NCBI GenBank assembly: GCA_021325495.1 | Contig: JAJPGZ010000007.1 | Location: 62,001-126,000 of the forward strand | Direction of reading: 5' to 3' | Source: Spartobacteria bacterium | GTDB taxonomy: Bacteria > Verrucomicrobiota > Verrucomicrobiia > Chthoniobacterales > UBA10450 | Length of the DNA stretch: 64,000 nucleotides | Part shown: positions 30,318-38,717 of the stretch, piece after piece | How positions within the stretch are numbered: the first letter of the stretch is position 1 | How the letters are laid out: each line of letters starts with the position of its first letter | Program-made: the position numbers and the translations under genes | Notes under the pieces: generated by a model | The model's input: only the letters and a program-made list of their open reading frames with translations | Told to the model about the DNA's origin: nothing | Databases searched by the model: none

Positions 30318-32348
30318 TTAGGCCGGCGCCGCTTCGGTCGTCACCCGCTGGATCGCCGCTTCTAACTTGTCGATCTTGATCGGCTTGACCAGATGCTCGG
30401 CGAAACCGGCCTGCAAACTTCGCTCGATGTCCCCATTCATGCCGAAGCCGCTAATGGCTATGCCGCGAACCTTCGTCATCGCGCGCAAATACGTCATCAA
30501 TTCAATGCCACTGCCGTCGGGCAAAGCGATATCGCTGATGAGCAAATCGAATTCGCTGCGACCGGCTGTGGACATGGCCGAGCGCATGTCGTGGGCGGCG
30601 GCGACGAGATGTCCGCGCCTAACGAGCAAGCGTTCGAGCGCGGTGCAGGTGTCCACATGATCGTCGACCAGCAAGATGCGCAAGGCGCGTCCGCTCTCTG
30701 CCGGGGTCGTTGTCGATCTTGTCGCTTGTCGATCTTTCGCGGGCGCGACGGTGTGCAAGGTGAGGGTGAAAGTCGAACCGCGGTTCGGGCCTTCGCTGTG
30801 CGCAACGAGTGAGCCGCCGTGCGCTTGCGCGAGCGATTTGGAAATGGCGAGGCCAAGCCCGAGTCCACCGTAGCGGTGTTGAAATGAAAGATCGCCCTGC
30901 TCGAATGGATCGAACATTCGCTTCATCACTTCCCCGTCGATGCCGATACCGGTATCGGTCACTTTGATTTCGAGAACTTGCGGCGCGGGATTGCCGCTGC
31001 TGATGACGATCTCGCCGTCTTCCGGTGTGAACTTGATCGCGTTCTTGAGCAGGTTCCAAATGATCTGCTGCAATTTCGCCGCGTCGGCAGAGATATGATG
31101 CGCGCCGGCGCGAAGATTGGTGTGGACGCGCAGCTTTTGTTCGTTCGCCTCGCCGCGACAAATCTCGACTACGTCCATCACCGTTTGATGGGCGTCGAGA
31201 ATGTCGAAGTGCAGTTGCAATTTGTGCCGCGCGATTCGGGTGAGATCGAGCAGATCGTCGATGAGCTGGCTCTCGAGCTCGACATTTCGCCGGATCATCG
31301 ACAATGACGCTTTCATTTCCGGCGAATGCGTTTGGGCGTCGAGCGCATCGAGCGCGGCCACCACCGGCGTGAGCGGCGTGCGCAATTCATGCGAAAGCAT
31401 GGCGAGAAAATTGTCTTTCGTGCGATTGGCCGCTTCCACCGTGGCGCGTTGTTGTTCCAGCGTCGCTTCGACTCGCCGCCGTTCCGCCATTCCGGCCGAA
31501 AGCGCGAGCGCGGTGATGGCGAAGATGGCGCTGAAAGTTTGCACGATCAGCAGCGACTGATTGTGATTCGCGACGACAAACGGACCGAAGCCGCGGATCG
31601 TTCCCCACGTCGCCAGCGCGGTTAAAATCACGGTGCCGGTAGCGGTGGCGCGTTGCGAAAGTCGAAATGCCGCCCAGACCAGGATCGGCGCGCAGATAAA
31701 TGGAACAGGAAAATTTTGCGAACTAATCCCGAACTTGCCGCCGAAGACGAGCAGGCCGAGCGCAAACAACACGAACAAAAGCGCCACCGCCTCGGCGTCC
31801 CGTTGCCCCGTAAATCGCCACGTCGGGCGCTGTCCCCAAAGGATGGCAAAAGGCGCGACGACCAGAATTCCGGTCGTATCGCCCAACCACCACGTCACGA
31901 AAATGGCAGTGAATTGATGCGGATCGGCGAATCCGGCCACGACCAGACTCGTTAGGCCGATCAAGGGACTGACTAACGTTGTCGCGAGCGCGATAAGGGC
32001 GAACCGGAAAACGTCCGGGTAATGCTCGAACAACTCCGCGCCCTGCGCGTAACGATTGATCAACCACGCGGCACTGATCCCTTCCAGCGTATTACCGGTA
32101 GCAATGCCCAACGAAGTGAGTGCGGTCCCCGCCGTTGTCGCGTTAACGAGGAACGCGCCGATGAAAATTCCCGGCCAAACGCGATAGCCGCACAGAAGCA
32201 ACGCGGCCAGCGCGATGCCTGCCGGCGGCCACACCGGCGACGCGCTTTTGTGAACGGTCGCGAGATGCAGGCCGAACTTCCCGGCGAAGAAATAAAGCAG
32301 GGCCAGAACACCGATAGCCGGCAGAGTCGGAATTTTTCTCCAGGACAT
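30318..32348 (-). CDS. MASE1-domain hybrid sensor histidine kinase
   Basis: About 676 residues from ATG 32348 (a TTG at 32396 is also in frame). The N-terminal MASE1 domain has about eight transmembrane segments (PAIGVLALLYFFAGKFGLHLA, SPVWPPAGIALAALLL, IFIGAFLVNATTAG, TWWLGDTTGILVVAPFAIL). HisKA has the H-box NFLAMLSHELRTPLTPV. The HATPase has WNLLKNAIKFTP, VTDTGIGIDGEV and GLGLGLAISKSLAQAHGG. The C-terminal receiver has ILLVDDHVDT, Asp in LLISDIALPDGSG and LVKPIKI. MASE1 domains sense unknown signals at the membrane. Three 10-mer copies (30368, 30711, 30727) lie inside, two as a tandem pair in the linker before the receiver. Confidence 0.9.
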   Translation of the reverse strand: MSWRKIPTLPAIGVLALLYFFAGKFGLHLATVHKSASPVWPPAGIALAALLLCGYRVWPGIFIGAFLVNATTAGTALTSLGIATGNTLEGISAAWLINRYAQGAELFEHYPDVFRFALIALATTLVSPLIGLTSLVVAGFADPHQFTAIFVTWWLGDTTGILVVAPFAILWGQRPTWRFTGQRDAEAVALLFVLFALGLLVFGGKFGISSQNFPVPFICAPILVWAAFRLSQRATATGTVILTALATWGTIRGFGPFVVANHNQSLLIVQTFSAIFAITALALSAGMAERRRVEATLEQQRATVEAANRTKDNFLAMLSHELRTPLTPVVAALDALDAQTHSPEMKASLSMIRRNVELESQLIDDLLDLTRIARHKLQLHFDILDAHQTVMDVVEICRGEANEQKLRVHTNLRAGAHHISADAAKLQQIIWNLLKNAIKFTPEDGEIVISSGNPAPQVLEIKVTDTGIGIDGEVMKRMFDPFEQGDLSFQHRYGGLGLGLAISKSLAQAHGGSLVAHSEGPNRGSTFTLTLHTVAPAKDRQATRSTTTPAESGRALRILLVDDHVDTCTALERLLVRRGHLVAAAHDMRSAMSTAGRSEFDLLISDIALPDGSGIELMTYLRAMTKVRGIAISGFGMNGDIERSLQAGFAEHLVKPIKIDKLEAAIQRVTTEAAPA
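30711..30736 (-). repeat. AAGATCGACA tandem pair in the kinase-receiver linker
   Basis: TGTCGATCTT at 30711 and 30727 (16-bp period) encodes KDRQATRSTTT in the disordered linker between the ATPase and receiver domains. Confidence 0.8.
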
Positions 32349-32431
32349 CGCGGGCGACGAATCGCGTACCAGTAACGCGCGCGGCTGCTCCGTCAACCGT
32401 GTTTAATTCTTTGGGACGGTGTAAGATCGAC

Positions 32432-33661
32432 ATGTTGAATGCCGGCAGCGCCAAACTTTGGATCGTGATCGGTCGTCCCACGCGATTGCCCGGCGCACTT
32501 GTCGCCGTGCAATCGTTAGGCGCGCAATTTCCCGGCGGCTGCCACCTGCTCCGCGACGATTCCGAATGGTGGGAGCGCACCGACTGGAGTCGCTTCGAAA
32601 AATATTTCCCCGGTGTCCACACCTTTCGCCGCGTCCGCAAAGGAAGAGGAATTGTCGATCTTGCGCGGTTGTATCGCGACATCGCCGGACGCAAACGCGA
32701 GGTCGCGGCGTTGCCGATCGATCCGGAAAACGATCTCGTGCTCTGTCTCGCCAGTGTCACCGGCATCGCCAACGCCGTCGCCTCCACCCATCCGCAGGTC
32801 CGGAAAATCCTTTGCCTCTCGAATTCCGATTACGAGCGTCTCCATCAAACGCCCGATCGATTGCGTTTTCGTTTTACGACGTCGGGTTGGTTGCAGAATC
32901 GTTTGATCGAACCGCTCGCCGGACTCGAGCGCACGTTGCATTTGAAACCGCGCATCAATCCCGGCGGAGATGGCGTTCGCCTGGTTCGTTTGCAAAAAAC
33001 ACCCGAAGAGATTTACGAACGCATCGTTGTCATGAGTAACAGCGGCCGCCAACAGCCTAACGACGACGTTGTCACCGCTCGATTCCCGAGCATCGCTGAA
33101 TTACCGGGCGATTCATTGGCACCCGCGCAAGATCGACATCGTCGCGTCGTTTTCTTCGGGACGCCCTTTCTCTTGATTCACAATTTGCCCCCGGACGAAT
33201 ACATCCAGCATCTCAACCGCGGTCTCGATTACATCCGCCGAAATTATCCTGGGCGCGATTTGATTTATCGACCGCATCCGATCGAGACCAAAGAAAGCAC
33301 TCAAATCGATCTCGCCGGCTTCCGATTAGAAAATGACCGCGAACCGGCCGAGCTTTATTTCTTGCGACACTTCAACGAGATCGACGCCGTTTACTCGGTC
33401 TCATCCACCGTCTCGCGCGTCGCGCTCAACAACGGATTGAATGCCTACGCTCTTTGGCGCGCGTTTCCGTTCAATGAAACCGCCGCAAAATTCTTCGACA
33501 ACACGATGGGCGACGTCCCTCCGCAATTCGACATTGTCGATCTTGCGCGGCCGCCGGTTGCGTATCAGCAAAATCTCCAGCGCGATCCGAACACGCGCAG
33601 CTTCGGCGAAGCGCTTCAGCTCGCCGTGGTAGGGACGCATCTCCGAGGCGTCCCAAATTAA
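32432..33661 (+). CDS. Polysialyltransferase-like protein
   Basis: 409 residues from ATG 32432 (the ATG belongs to an AAGATCGACATG word; a GTG at 32399 is also in frame). The C-terminal half resembles alpha-2,8-polysialyltransferase-family proteins: DLIYRPHPIETKES (RPHP-like nucleotide-sugar motif) and DAVYSVSSTVSRVALNNGLNAYALWRAFPF (Ser-Ser in the donor site). No signal peptide. Probably builds or modifies a surface glycan; the sugar is not predictable. The last residues VVGTHLRGVPN are encoded by one arm of a long perfect hairpin, which has thus replaced the original end. It stands divergent from the MASE1 kinase. Confidence 0.55.
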   Translation: MLNAGSAKLWIVIGRPTRLPGALVAVQSLGAQFPGGCHLLRDDSEWWERTDWSRFEKYFPGVHTFRRVRKGRGIVDLARLYRDIAGRKREVAALPIDPENDLVLCLASVTGIANAVASTHPQVRKILCLSNSDYERLHQTPDRLRFRFTTSGWLQNRLIEPLAGLERTLHLKPRINPGGDGVRLVRLQKTPEEIYERIVVMSNSGRQQPNDDVVTARFPSIAELPGDSLAPAQDRHRRVVFFGTPFLLIHNLPPDEYIQHLNRGLDYIRRNYPGRDLIYRPHPIETKESTQIDLAGFRLENDREPAELYFLRHFNEIDAVYSVSSTVSRVALNNGLNAYALWRAFPFNETAAKFFDNTMGDVPPQFDIVDLARPPVAYQQNLQRDPNTRSFGEALQLAVVGTHLRGVPN

Positions 33662-33700
33662 TCCCGGAAAGTTTGGGACGCCTCGGAGATGCGTCCCTAC
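33629..33700. repeat. 29-bp perfect hairpin at a gene end (REP-type)
   Basis: Arm 33629-33657 starts GTAGGGACGCATCTCCGAGG; arm 33672-33700 is its exact reverse complement and ends GATGCGTCCCTAC. The loop is 14 bases. The left arm supplies the final codons and stop of the polysialyltransferase-like gene. With GTAG/CTAC ends it belongs with the other REPs and may also stop transcripts of the convergent pair. Confidence 0.9.
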
Positions 33701-33707
33701 CCCTCGA

Positions 33708-34589
33708 CTAATGTTTAGGCGCTCGGACGGTGCCGGTCTCGATCGCTTCCTTGCGCACCGCGACGATGCGGTCGGCCGTTTCCTCGACCATTTGCTCGAG
33801 TAACATGCGCAAATGCGTGTTCGGCCGATAATCCGCCGGCGCGATGTGTTTCACGCGATCGGCATGGGCCGATAGCTGATAACATTTTTTGAAACCGAGA
33901 CGTTGTGGATCGTCCGGATTGTAAACCGCGATGGCCTGGCCGCCGTTCCGTTTCATCACGGTGAAGCACGGCACATCGGTCGGTCCGTCGCCGATGTAAA
34001 TCATGTTCGGGAACGGGATCGGCCGAATCTCCGGGTCCATGTGGTCATTCACGTCCTGCGACATGTCGAGCATCCCTTTGTTGATGCGGAAAAGGAATTG
34101 CGTCTTCTGCGTGTGACTGATGACGCGTTTCGGAAATGTGATTCGGCCCTGATCGTCTTCCGCGAATTCGCATCCGAAAATCGCGCGGACGTACTTCGCG
34201 AGCCGGCTGCCTTCGATGAGAACCTTCATGCCCGAGGAGATGATGTAATGCTCGACCGTGATGCCGTTGGCGACATGTTCGGCGCTCAGCAAACCGTTTT
34301 GAAATTCCTCGAACATTTCCGGCAGGCCTTTGTAGAAATTAAGCTTGCCGCCTAACGACCGCAGCTCGTCGTTCGTCGGGCGGTCCATCCCTAGCGTGTC
34401 GAGCAACACTTTCATGTACGCCAGCTCGTTGTCGTAACCACCGTCGCGCACGAGCTCGCTGCAACGTTGCCAGAATTTCGCGCCGTCGATTCCGAAAACC
34501 GGAAAGACGACTTCGTCCTGCATGTAACTCGGACTCAGCGTCTGGTCGTAATCGTAAACGATCGCGATGGTGTTTTGCGGCGTAGACAT
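33708..34589 (-). CDS. HAD superfamily hydrolase
   Basis: 293 residues from ATG 34589. HAD motif 1 is AIVYDYDQTLSPSYMQDEV (DxD nucleophile). A helical cap follows, motif 2 Ser-Ser is HYIISSGMKVLIEG, and motif 4 acidics are MIYIGDGPTDVPCFTVMKRNGGQAIAVYNP. Phosphatase activity on a small phosphorylated compound is likely (the cap resembles phosphoserine phosphatase-type proteins), but the substrate cannot be named. The start is preceded by an overlapping hybrid of both dispersed words (TGTCGATCTAACGA) and a further TGTCGATCTT at 34605. Confidence 0.8.
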   Translation of the reverse strand: MSTPQNTIAIVYDYDQTLSPSYMQDEVVFPVFGIDGAKFWQRCSELVRDGGYDNELAYMKVLLDTLGMDRPTNDELRSLGGKLNFYKGLPEMFEEFQNGLLSAEHVANGITVEHYIISSGMKVLIEGSRLAKYVRAIFGCEFAEDDQGRITFPKRVISHTQKTQFLFRINKGMLDMSQDVNDHMDPEIRPIPFPNMIYIGDGPTDVPCFTVMKRNGGQAIAVYNPDDPQRLGFKKCYQLSAHADRVKHIAPADYRPNTHLRMLLEQMVEETADRIVAVRKEAIETGTVRAPKH

Positions 34590-34591
34590 TG

Positions 34592-34614
34592 TCGATCTAA
34601 CGATTGTCGATCTT
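34592..34614 (-). repeat. Hybrid of the two dispersed words plus a second copy
   Basis: TGTCGATCTAACGA at 34592 merges TGTCGATCT with CTAACGA; TGTCGATCTT follows at 34605. The same kind of merge occurs at 45384 (TGTCGATCTAACAA). They sit in the short gap between two minus-strand genes. Confidence 0.7.
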
Positions 34615-35226
34615 AGCAAAGAAATCTTCGAAGAGCGCGTCGTAAATTTTGCCGCGTTCAGGATGATATTGCACCGCGAGCGCGAACGGATAATCGCGCA
34701 AACGCATTTGCTCGACGATGTCGTCATTCGCGCACCACGCTTCGACGACAAATCCGTCGCCTAACGCATCGACCGCCTGATGATGTGAGCTGTTTACTTT
34801 TTCGAGTCGATGCGATGCCGCGCGATCGGTCCGGAGCGTTTGCACGTCTTCATTTTTTTGTTCGGGCAAATTGTGGCCGGGAATGTCGAGCTTCAACGTG
34901 CCGCCGAGCGCGACGTTGAGCGTTTGCATTCCTTTGCAGATGGCGAAAATCGGCAGACCGCGCGCCATTGCTTTCTCGATCGCGGAAAATTCCCAACGGT
35001 CACGCGCAAGATCGACATCTTTATCCAGCACACTTGGATCCGGGATTGGCTGCCGCAAAAGTTCCGGCGCGATATCGGAGCCGCCGGTGAGAAGCAAACC
35101 GTCCGCTTCGTCCAGGTTCACCGCGCCTTTGAGCGCATTAGCAATTTGGAGTTCAGGATGCCGCGCGAAAAATGGATTAAAGAATGGTTCGTCTTTCGCG
35201 CGCAACCACGTCGCTAAGATCGACAT
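34597..35226 (-). CDS. Peptidase C26 / gamma-glutamyl-GABA hydrolase-like glutamine amidotransferase
   Basis: 209 residues. Class I amidotransferase features: GLLLTGGSDIAPELL, the nucleophile elbow FAICKGMQTLNVALGG (Cys near 97), HHQAVD and AVQYHPERG (catalytic His-x-Glu). It resembles PuuD/YcfA-type hydrolases that split gamma-glutamyl amides. The usual N-terminal PxIGIT segment is missing, and the start ATG at 35226 is itself part of an ATGTCGATCTT word, so the original start may lie elsewhere or have been replaced. It ends seven bases before the HAD gene start and follows the DUF885 gene directly. Confidence 0.78.
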   Translation of the reverse strand: MSILATWLRAKDEPFFNPFFARHPELQIANALKGAVNLDEADGLLLTGGSDIAPELLRQPIPDPSVLDKDVDLARDRWEFSAIEKAMARGLPIFAICKGMQTLNVALGGTLKLDIPGHNLPEQKNEDVQTLRTDRAASHRLEKVNSSHHQAVDALGDGFVVEAWCANDDIVEQMRLRDYPFALAVQYHPERGKIYDALFEDFFAKIDNR

Positions 35227-36963
35227 CTACAAGCCCATCAACTCGCGCACGTATTTCACCGGCGGACTGCCGAAGGAAATGACGGTGTCGTTGTACTTGC
35301 GCAGATCGAACCCTTCGCCCGCTTTTTGTTTGGCGCGCTCGCGCAGATCGAGATGTTCGCTCACGCCCACGAAATACGTCGACAATTGCGTGCTCGTTAG
35401 GCGAGCGCGTTTCCATTTACCGACTGCTTCGCCCTCCGTCTGGAAACCTTCCTTCATCATGAGATCGAGCGCTTCTTTCTCGCTCATCTTCCCGGCGTGA
35501 ATGCTTTGATCGATGATGGCGTTGCAATCGACCCGCAATCGCATTTTGAGCTGCTGCATTTTCACTTCCGGCCCGCCGTAGCCGGCTTCGGCCATGAATT
35601 GCTCGGCGTAAACGGCCCAGCCTTCGATGAACGTGCCGCTCCGGAAAATCGAGCGCATCATCGTCGGCGCTTGGAATTCATTCGCGTGCGCGAGCTGCAA
35701 ATAATGTCCCGGCATCGCTTCGTGCACGGTCAGGTTGCGGATCATGAAGTTGTTGTATTCCTTGAAGAACGATTCCTTGCGCTTCTTGTCCCAATCCTTC
35801 GGGGTCGGCGCGACGGCGTAGAAGGTTTTGCCGTTTTTGTCGAGTGCTCCAGGTGAATCGCAATACGCCACGGCGGGGCCGCGTTTGAACTCGGGCATGA
35901 CGATGATCTCGAGCGGAACGTTCGGCACGCGCACAAGATTTTTTTGTTTCACGAAGTCGCTCGCTTCGCCCAAAACCTTTTGCGCGTAACCGACGATGGT
36001 GTTGTCGTCGGGATGTTGCTCGGCCAACTTGTCGAGCACGGCGGCGACCACTTTCTTTTTATCGCCTAACGATTTCTCGTCCGCGTTCGGGAAATATTTT
36101 TTGTAAAGCGGCAGGGCCGTTTCGAAGATCGACAATTGCGTTTGGGCGAGATCGGCCTGGGCGCGCTTCAACACATCTTCCATCGGCATGTCGGACGCGA
36201 GAGCGAAGCGCAGCTTCTTGCGAAACTTGTCCGCGCCGATGCGGAAATCGCCGTCGGAACGTTTGAGCAAATCTTCCTGCAGCCATTTCTTGTAATCTTC
36301 GAGCGCCTTGGCCGTTTTCTCCTGCAACGGCGCGATCTCCTTTTTCATTTCCGGCGCGCGATCAAGCAAGGGCGATAATCCTTCGCGCACAAGCCCAATT
36401 GCGCCCTGCACCTGCTCGATCGCCGTTTCGGTATGAACGCGCGGCGGATGCTGCAAATTTTCGCGCGCCTGATCGATGACGTGCGGAATCCCGAGCATGC
36501 GCTGGCGCAAATTCGGAATGCGTTTCTCGGGCGTGTCGAAATCGCGCGCGACTAACAAGTAGAGGCTGTTCGCCAGACTCTGCATGTAAACGAGCGGGTT
36601 CCAATCTTCCTCTTTGATCTCATCTGCTTCAAAGATGTGCCGCTCGATTTCGTCTTTCAGAATGCGAAGATCGACATTGTTGACCTGGCTCAACTTAGTC
36701 GGGTCGATGCTGTTCGCTTCGATCTGAAATTGGCGCTGCGCAAAAACAATGCGGTCGCGAGTCGCGTGCGAGTAATCGGTCAGGACGTCGTCGAAGCGAT
36801 GATCGCCGAGCTCGGTCGCTTCTTCCGGATTCGCGGACAACTCCGCTTCGATGTAGGCGGCGGCGAGTTGCTGAAATTTATCGTCTTCGGAAGCGGCGCG
36901 CATGTTCGTGGACAAGATCGACAATGACAACGCGGCTGTGACTGAAACTATACTGGCTTTCAT
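35227..36963 (-). CDS. DUF885 family putative metallopeptidase, secreted
   Basis: 578 residues with a signal peptide (KASIVSVTAALSLSILSTNMRAASE). The zinc-type motif VHEAMPGHYLQLAHANEF (HExxxxH-like gluzincin pattern) lies near residue 415, followed by RSGTFIEGWAVYAEQFMAEAGYG, where the Glu is the third ligand. DUF885 proteins are periplasmic or lipoprotein peptidases of unproven substrate. ATG at 36963. It precedes the amidotransferase and HAD genes on the same strand with almost no gaps, so a peptide- or amide-degrading operon, together with the POT peptide transporter upstream, is plausible. Confidence 0.82.
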   Translation of the reverse strand: MKASIVSVTAALSLSILSTNMRAASEDDKFQQLAAAYIEAELSANPEEATELGDHRFDDVLTDYSHATRDRIVFAQRQFQIEANSIDPTKLSQVNNVDLRILKDEIERHIFEADEIKEEDWNPLVYMQSLANSLYLLVARDFDTPEKRIPNLRQRMLGIPHVIDQARENLQHPPRVHTETAIEQVQGAIGLVREGLSPLLDRAPEMKKEIAPLQEKTAKALEDYKKWLQEDLLKRSDGDFRIGADKFRKKLRFALASDMPMEDVLKRAQADLAQTQLSIFETALPLYKKYFPNADEKSLGDKKKVVAAVLDKLAEQHPDDNTIVGYAQKVLGEASDFVKQKNLVRVPNVPLEIIVMPEFKRGPAVAYCDSPGALDKNGKTFYAVAPTPKDWDKKRKESFFKEYNNFMIRNLTVHEAMPGHYLQLAHANEFQAPTMMRSIFRSGTFIEGWAVYAEQFMAEAGYGGPEVKMQQLKMRLRVDCNAIIDQSIHAGKMSEKEALDLMMKEGFQTEGEAVGKWKRARLTSTQLSTYFVGVSEHLDLRERAKQKAGEGFDLRKYNDTVISFGSPPVKYVRELMGL

Positions 36964-36969
36964 GATTTG

Positions 36970-38397
36970 TTAGGTTGGCGTCCCGCCGGCGAGTAGCGGT
37001 TCGGACGCGAGCTCGTCCGCGGTCAACTGGCTTTGTAAATAGGTGCGTTCGCGATAGTGCCGCGAAACAAAGACGTAAACGACCGATGTCCCAAGCATGA
37101 GCAGAGTGAAGAAGCGGAAATAATTCGCGCCTTCGAGATTCCAACCCATCGCTTTGAGTTTCGGAATGAGGAAACTGATGACCGAAGGTATTTGATTTCC
37201 GAGCGCGACCGAGAGCAGCCACATCGCCATGAGCAAACTCTTCATGCGGTTAGGCGCCTGGGTGTAGGAGAATTCGAGGCCGGTAATCGAAACCATCACT
37301 TCACCGGCGGATAGAATTATATAGGCGAGTAACTGCCAGCCCACATTTGGACGACCGCCGTGATCGATTTGAAGTTGCAGCCACCAGATAACGACAAACG
37401 AGAGCGCGGTGAGGAACAAGCCGATGCCAATCTTGCGCAGCGGCGTGAGCGGAAAAAAGCGGCTGATCGCCGGATAGAGCCAGTAGTTGAACAACGGAAT
37501 CATCGCGAGAATGAAGATTCCGTTTACGACCTGCACCTGCTCCGGCAGGAACTTCAGACCGAAGAAATTCAGGTCGAGCTTCTGACATTGAATCGTCCAT
37601 TCCCCGCCGCTGCTTTGGTCCCAAAGCGCCCAGAAGATCATGGTGAAGATGTAGATCATCCAAACGCGTCCGAGAATGCTGAGACCTTCCTTGCTCCTGA
37701 GGTCACGCAGAAAACCGAGCCCGCCCGGCGGGATGTGCACCATCTTCTTGCGGCCGAGCCAGAAAATGACGGTCGCGCAGAACATCAGGACACCCGGCAA
37801 ACCGAACGCGTACTTCGGGCCCCAATTTGGACTGCGCAGAAGGATCGGGCACAGCCAGATGGAAAAGGATGAGCCGAGGTTGATCGAAAAATAAAACCAG
37901 CCGAACACGCGGGAGAGCAGATGTTGATTCGATTCGCCAAATTGATCGCCCACATTGGCCGAGACGCATGGTTTAATGCCCCCCGCGCCGGCGGCGATAA
38001 GCATCAGACCGATGGCGAGGACCCACTTCTGACCGAACGCGATGCCGAAGGATGTGTCCATGCAGGCGAGCGTGAAATGGCCAAAGCAATAGACAATCGA
38101 TAGATAAAAGATCGTGCGATATTTGCCTAACCAACCATCGGAAAGGATCGCGCCGAAAAACGGCATCCAGTAAACGGACGAAACGAATTGGTGGAACCAG
38201 CCTTGCGCTTCATTTTGCGGCATTCCTTCCAAGACGCCGGATTTGTTGACGAGGAATTGCGTCATGAATCCGACCAGGATCGCGCGCATGCCATAGAAAC
38301 TGAATCGCTCCGCGCCTTCGTTGCCGATGATGTAAGGGACGCCTGGCGGCATCGTCGTCAGATTCGGCGGCGATGTCGCGTAATTGTATTTGGCCAT
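36970..38397 (-). CDS. POT/PTR family proton-dependent oligopeptide transporter
   Basis: 475 residues from ATG 38397, about 12 transmembrane helices. The family pattern GNEGAERFSFYGMRAILVGFMTQFL is the ExxERFxxYG proton-coupling motif in helix 1. WLGKYRTIFYLSIVY and GAGGIKPCVSANVGDQF follow, and FGWFYFSINLGSSFSIWL is the FYxxINxG PTR2 signature. It takes up di/tripeptides. The DUF885 peptidase gene starts seven bases after its stop, a natural functional pair. No 10-mer copy lies in this gene, the longest such gap on this strand. Confidence 0.92.
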   Translation of the reverse strand: MAKYNYATSPPNLTTMPPGVPYIIGNEGAERFSFYGMRAILVGFMTQFLVNKSGVLEGMPQNEAQGWFHQFVSSVYWMPFFGAILSDGWLGKYRTIFYLSIVYCFGHFTLACMDTSFGIAFGQKWVLAIGLMLIAAGAGGIKPCVSANVGDQFGESNQHLLSRVFGWFYFSINLGSSFSIWLCPILLRSPNWGPKYAFGLPGVLMFCATVIFWLGRKKMVHIPPGGLGFLRDLRSKEGLSILGRVWMIYIFTMIFWALWDQSSGGEWTIQCQKLDLNFFGLKFLPEQVQVVNGIFILAMIPLFNYWLYPAISRFFPLTPLRKIGIGLFLTALSFVVIWWLQLQIDHGGRPNVGWQLLAYIILSAGEVMVSITGLEFSYTQAPNRMKSLLMAMWLLSVALGNQIPSVISFLIPKLKAMGWNLEGANYFRFFTLLMLGTSVVYVFVSRHYRERTYLQSQLTADELASEPLLAGGTPT

Positions 38398-38410
38398 AGC
38401 GAGCCCCTCG

Positions 38411-38623
38411 TTAGGGAGATTTGGTCGGCGAGAAAAATTCGGCCGGCGTGGGCGATGGCCCGTTTTCAGATGGAGATGTCGATCTTTCCGGCGCCTTTTC
38501 CGATCCCTCCGCAAGATCGACATGTTCTTTTTGCACTTCCGGCAATTCGCCGACGTGATGTTTGTCGCACGAACAAAACAGAACGAGCAATGCCGCCGCG
38601 GCCAATCCAAGAGCCAATCGCAT
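38411..38623 (-). CDS. Small lipoprotein, 70 residues
   Basis: From ATG 38623: a signal peptide with lipobox (RLALGLAAAALLVLFCSC) followed by a polar, Pro/Ser-rich tail (EVQKEHVDLAEGSEKAPERSTSPSENG). VDL and RST are encoded by 10-mer copies at 38513 and 38477. It ends 13 bases before the POT transporter gene. I do not recognise a family. A frame extending further upstream overlaps ftsK and is less plausible. Confidence 0.55.
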   Translation of the reverse strand: MRLALGLAAAALLVLFCSCDKHHVGELPEVQKEHVDLAEGSEKAPERSTSPSENGPSPTPAEFFSPTKSP

Positions 38624-38717
38624 AACGCGCCGGCAACCTAAGCGGCGCTTCGCGCGCGACGCAAGAGCATTGTCATTGAAACGCGCGCCTGTCGCATTAC
38701 TGTGGCTGCGATCTAAA

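Noticed and set aside
35227-36963. DUF885 protein as a carboxypeptidase of known substrate
   Set aside because: Only the HExxxxH-type motif is clear; nothing in sequence gives the substrate.
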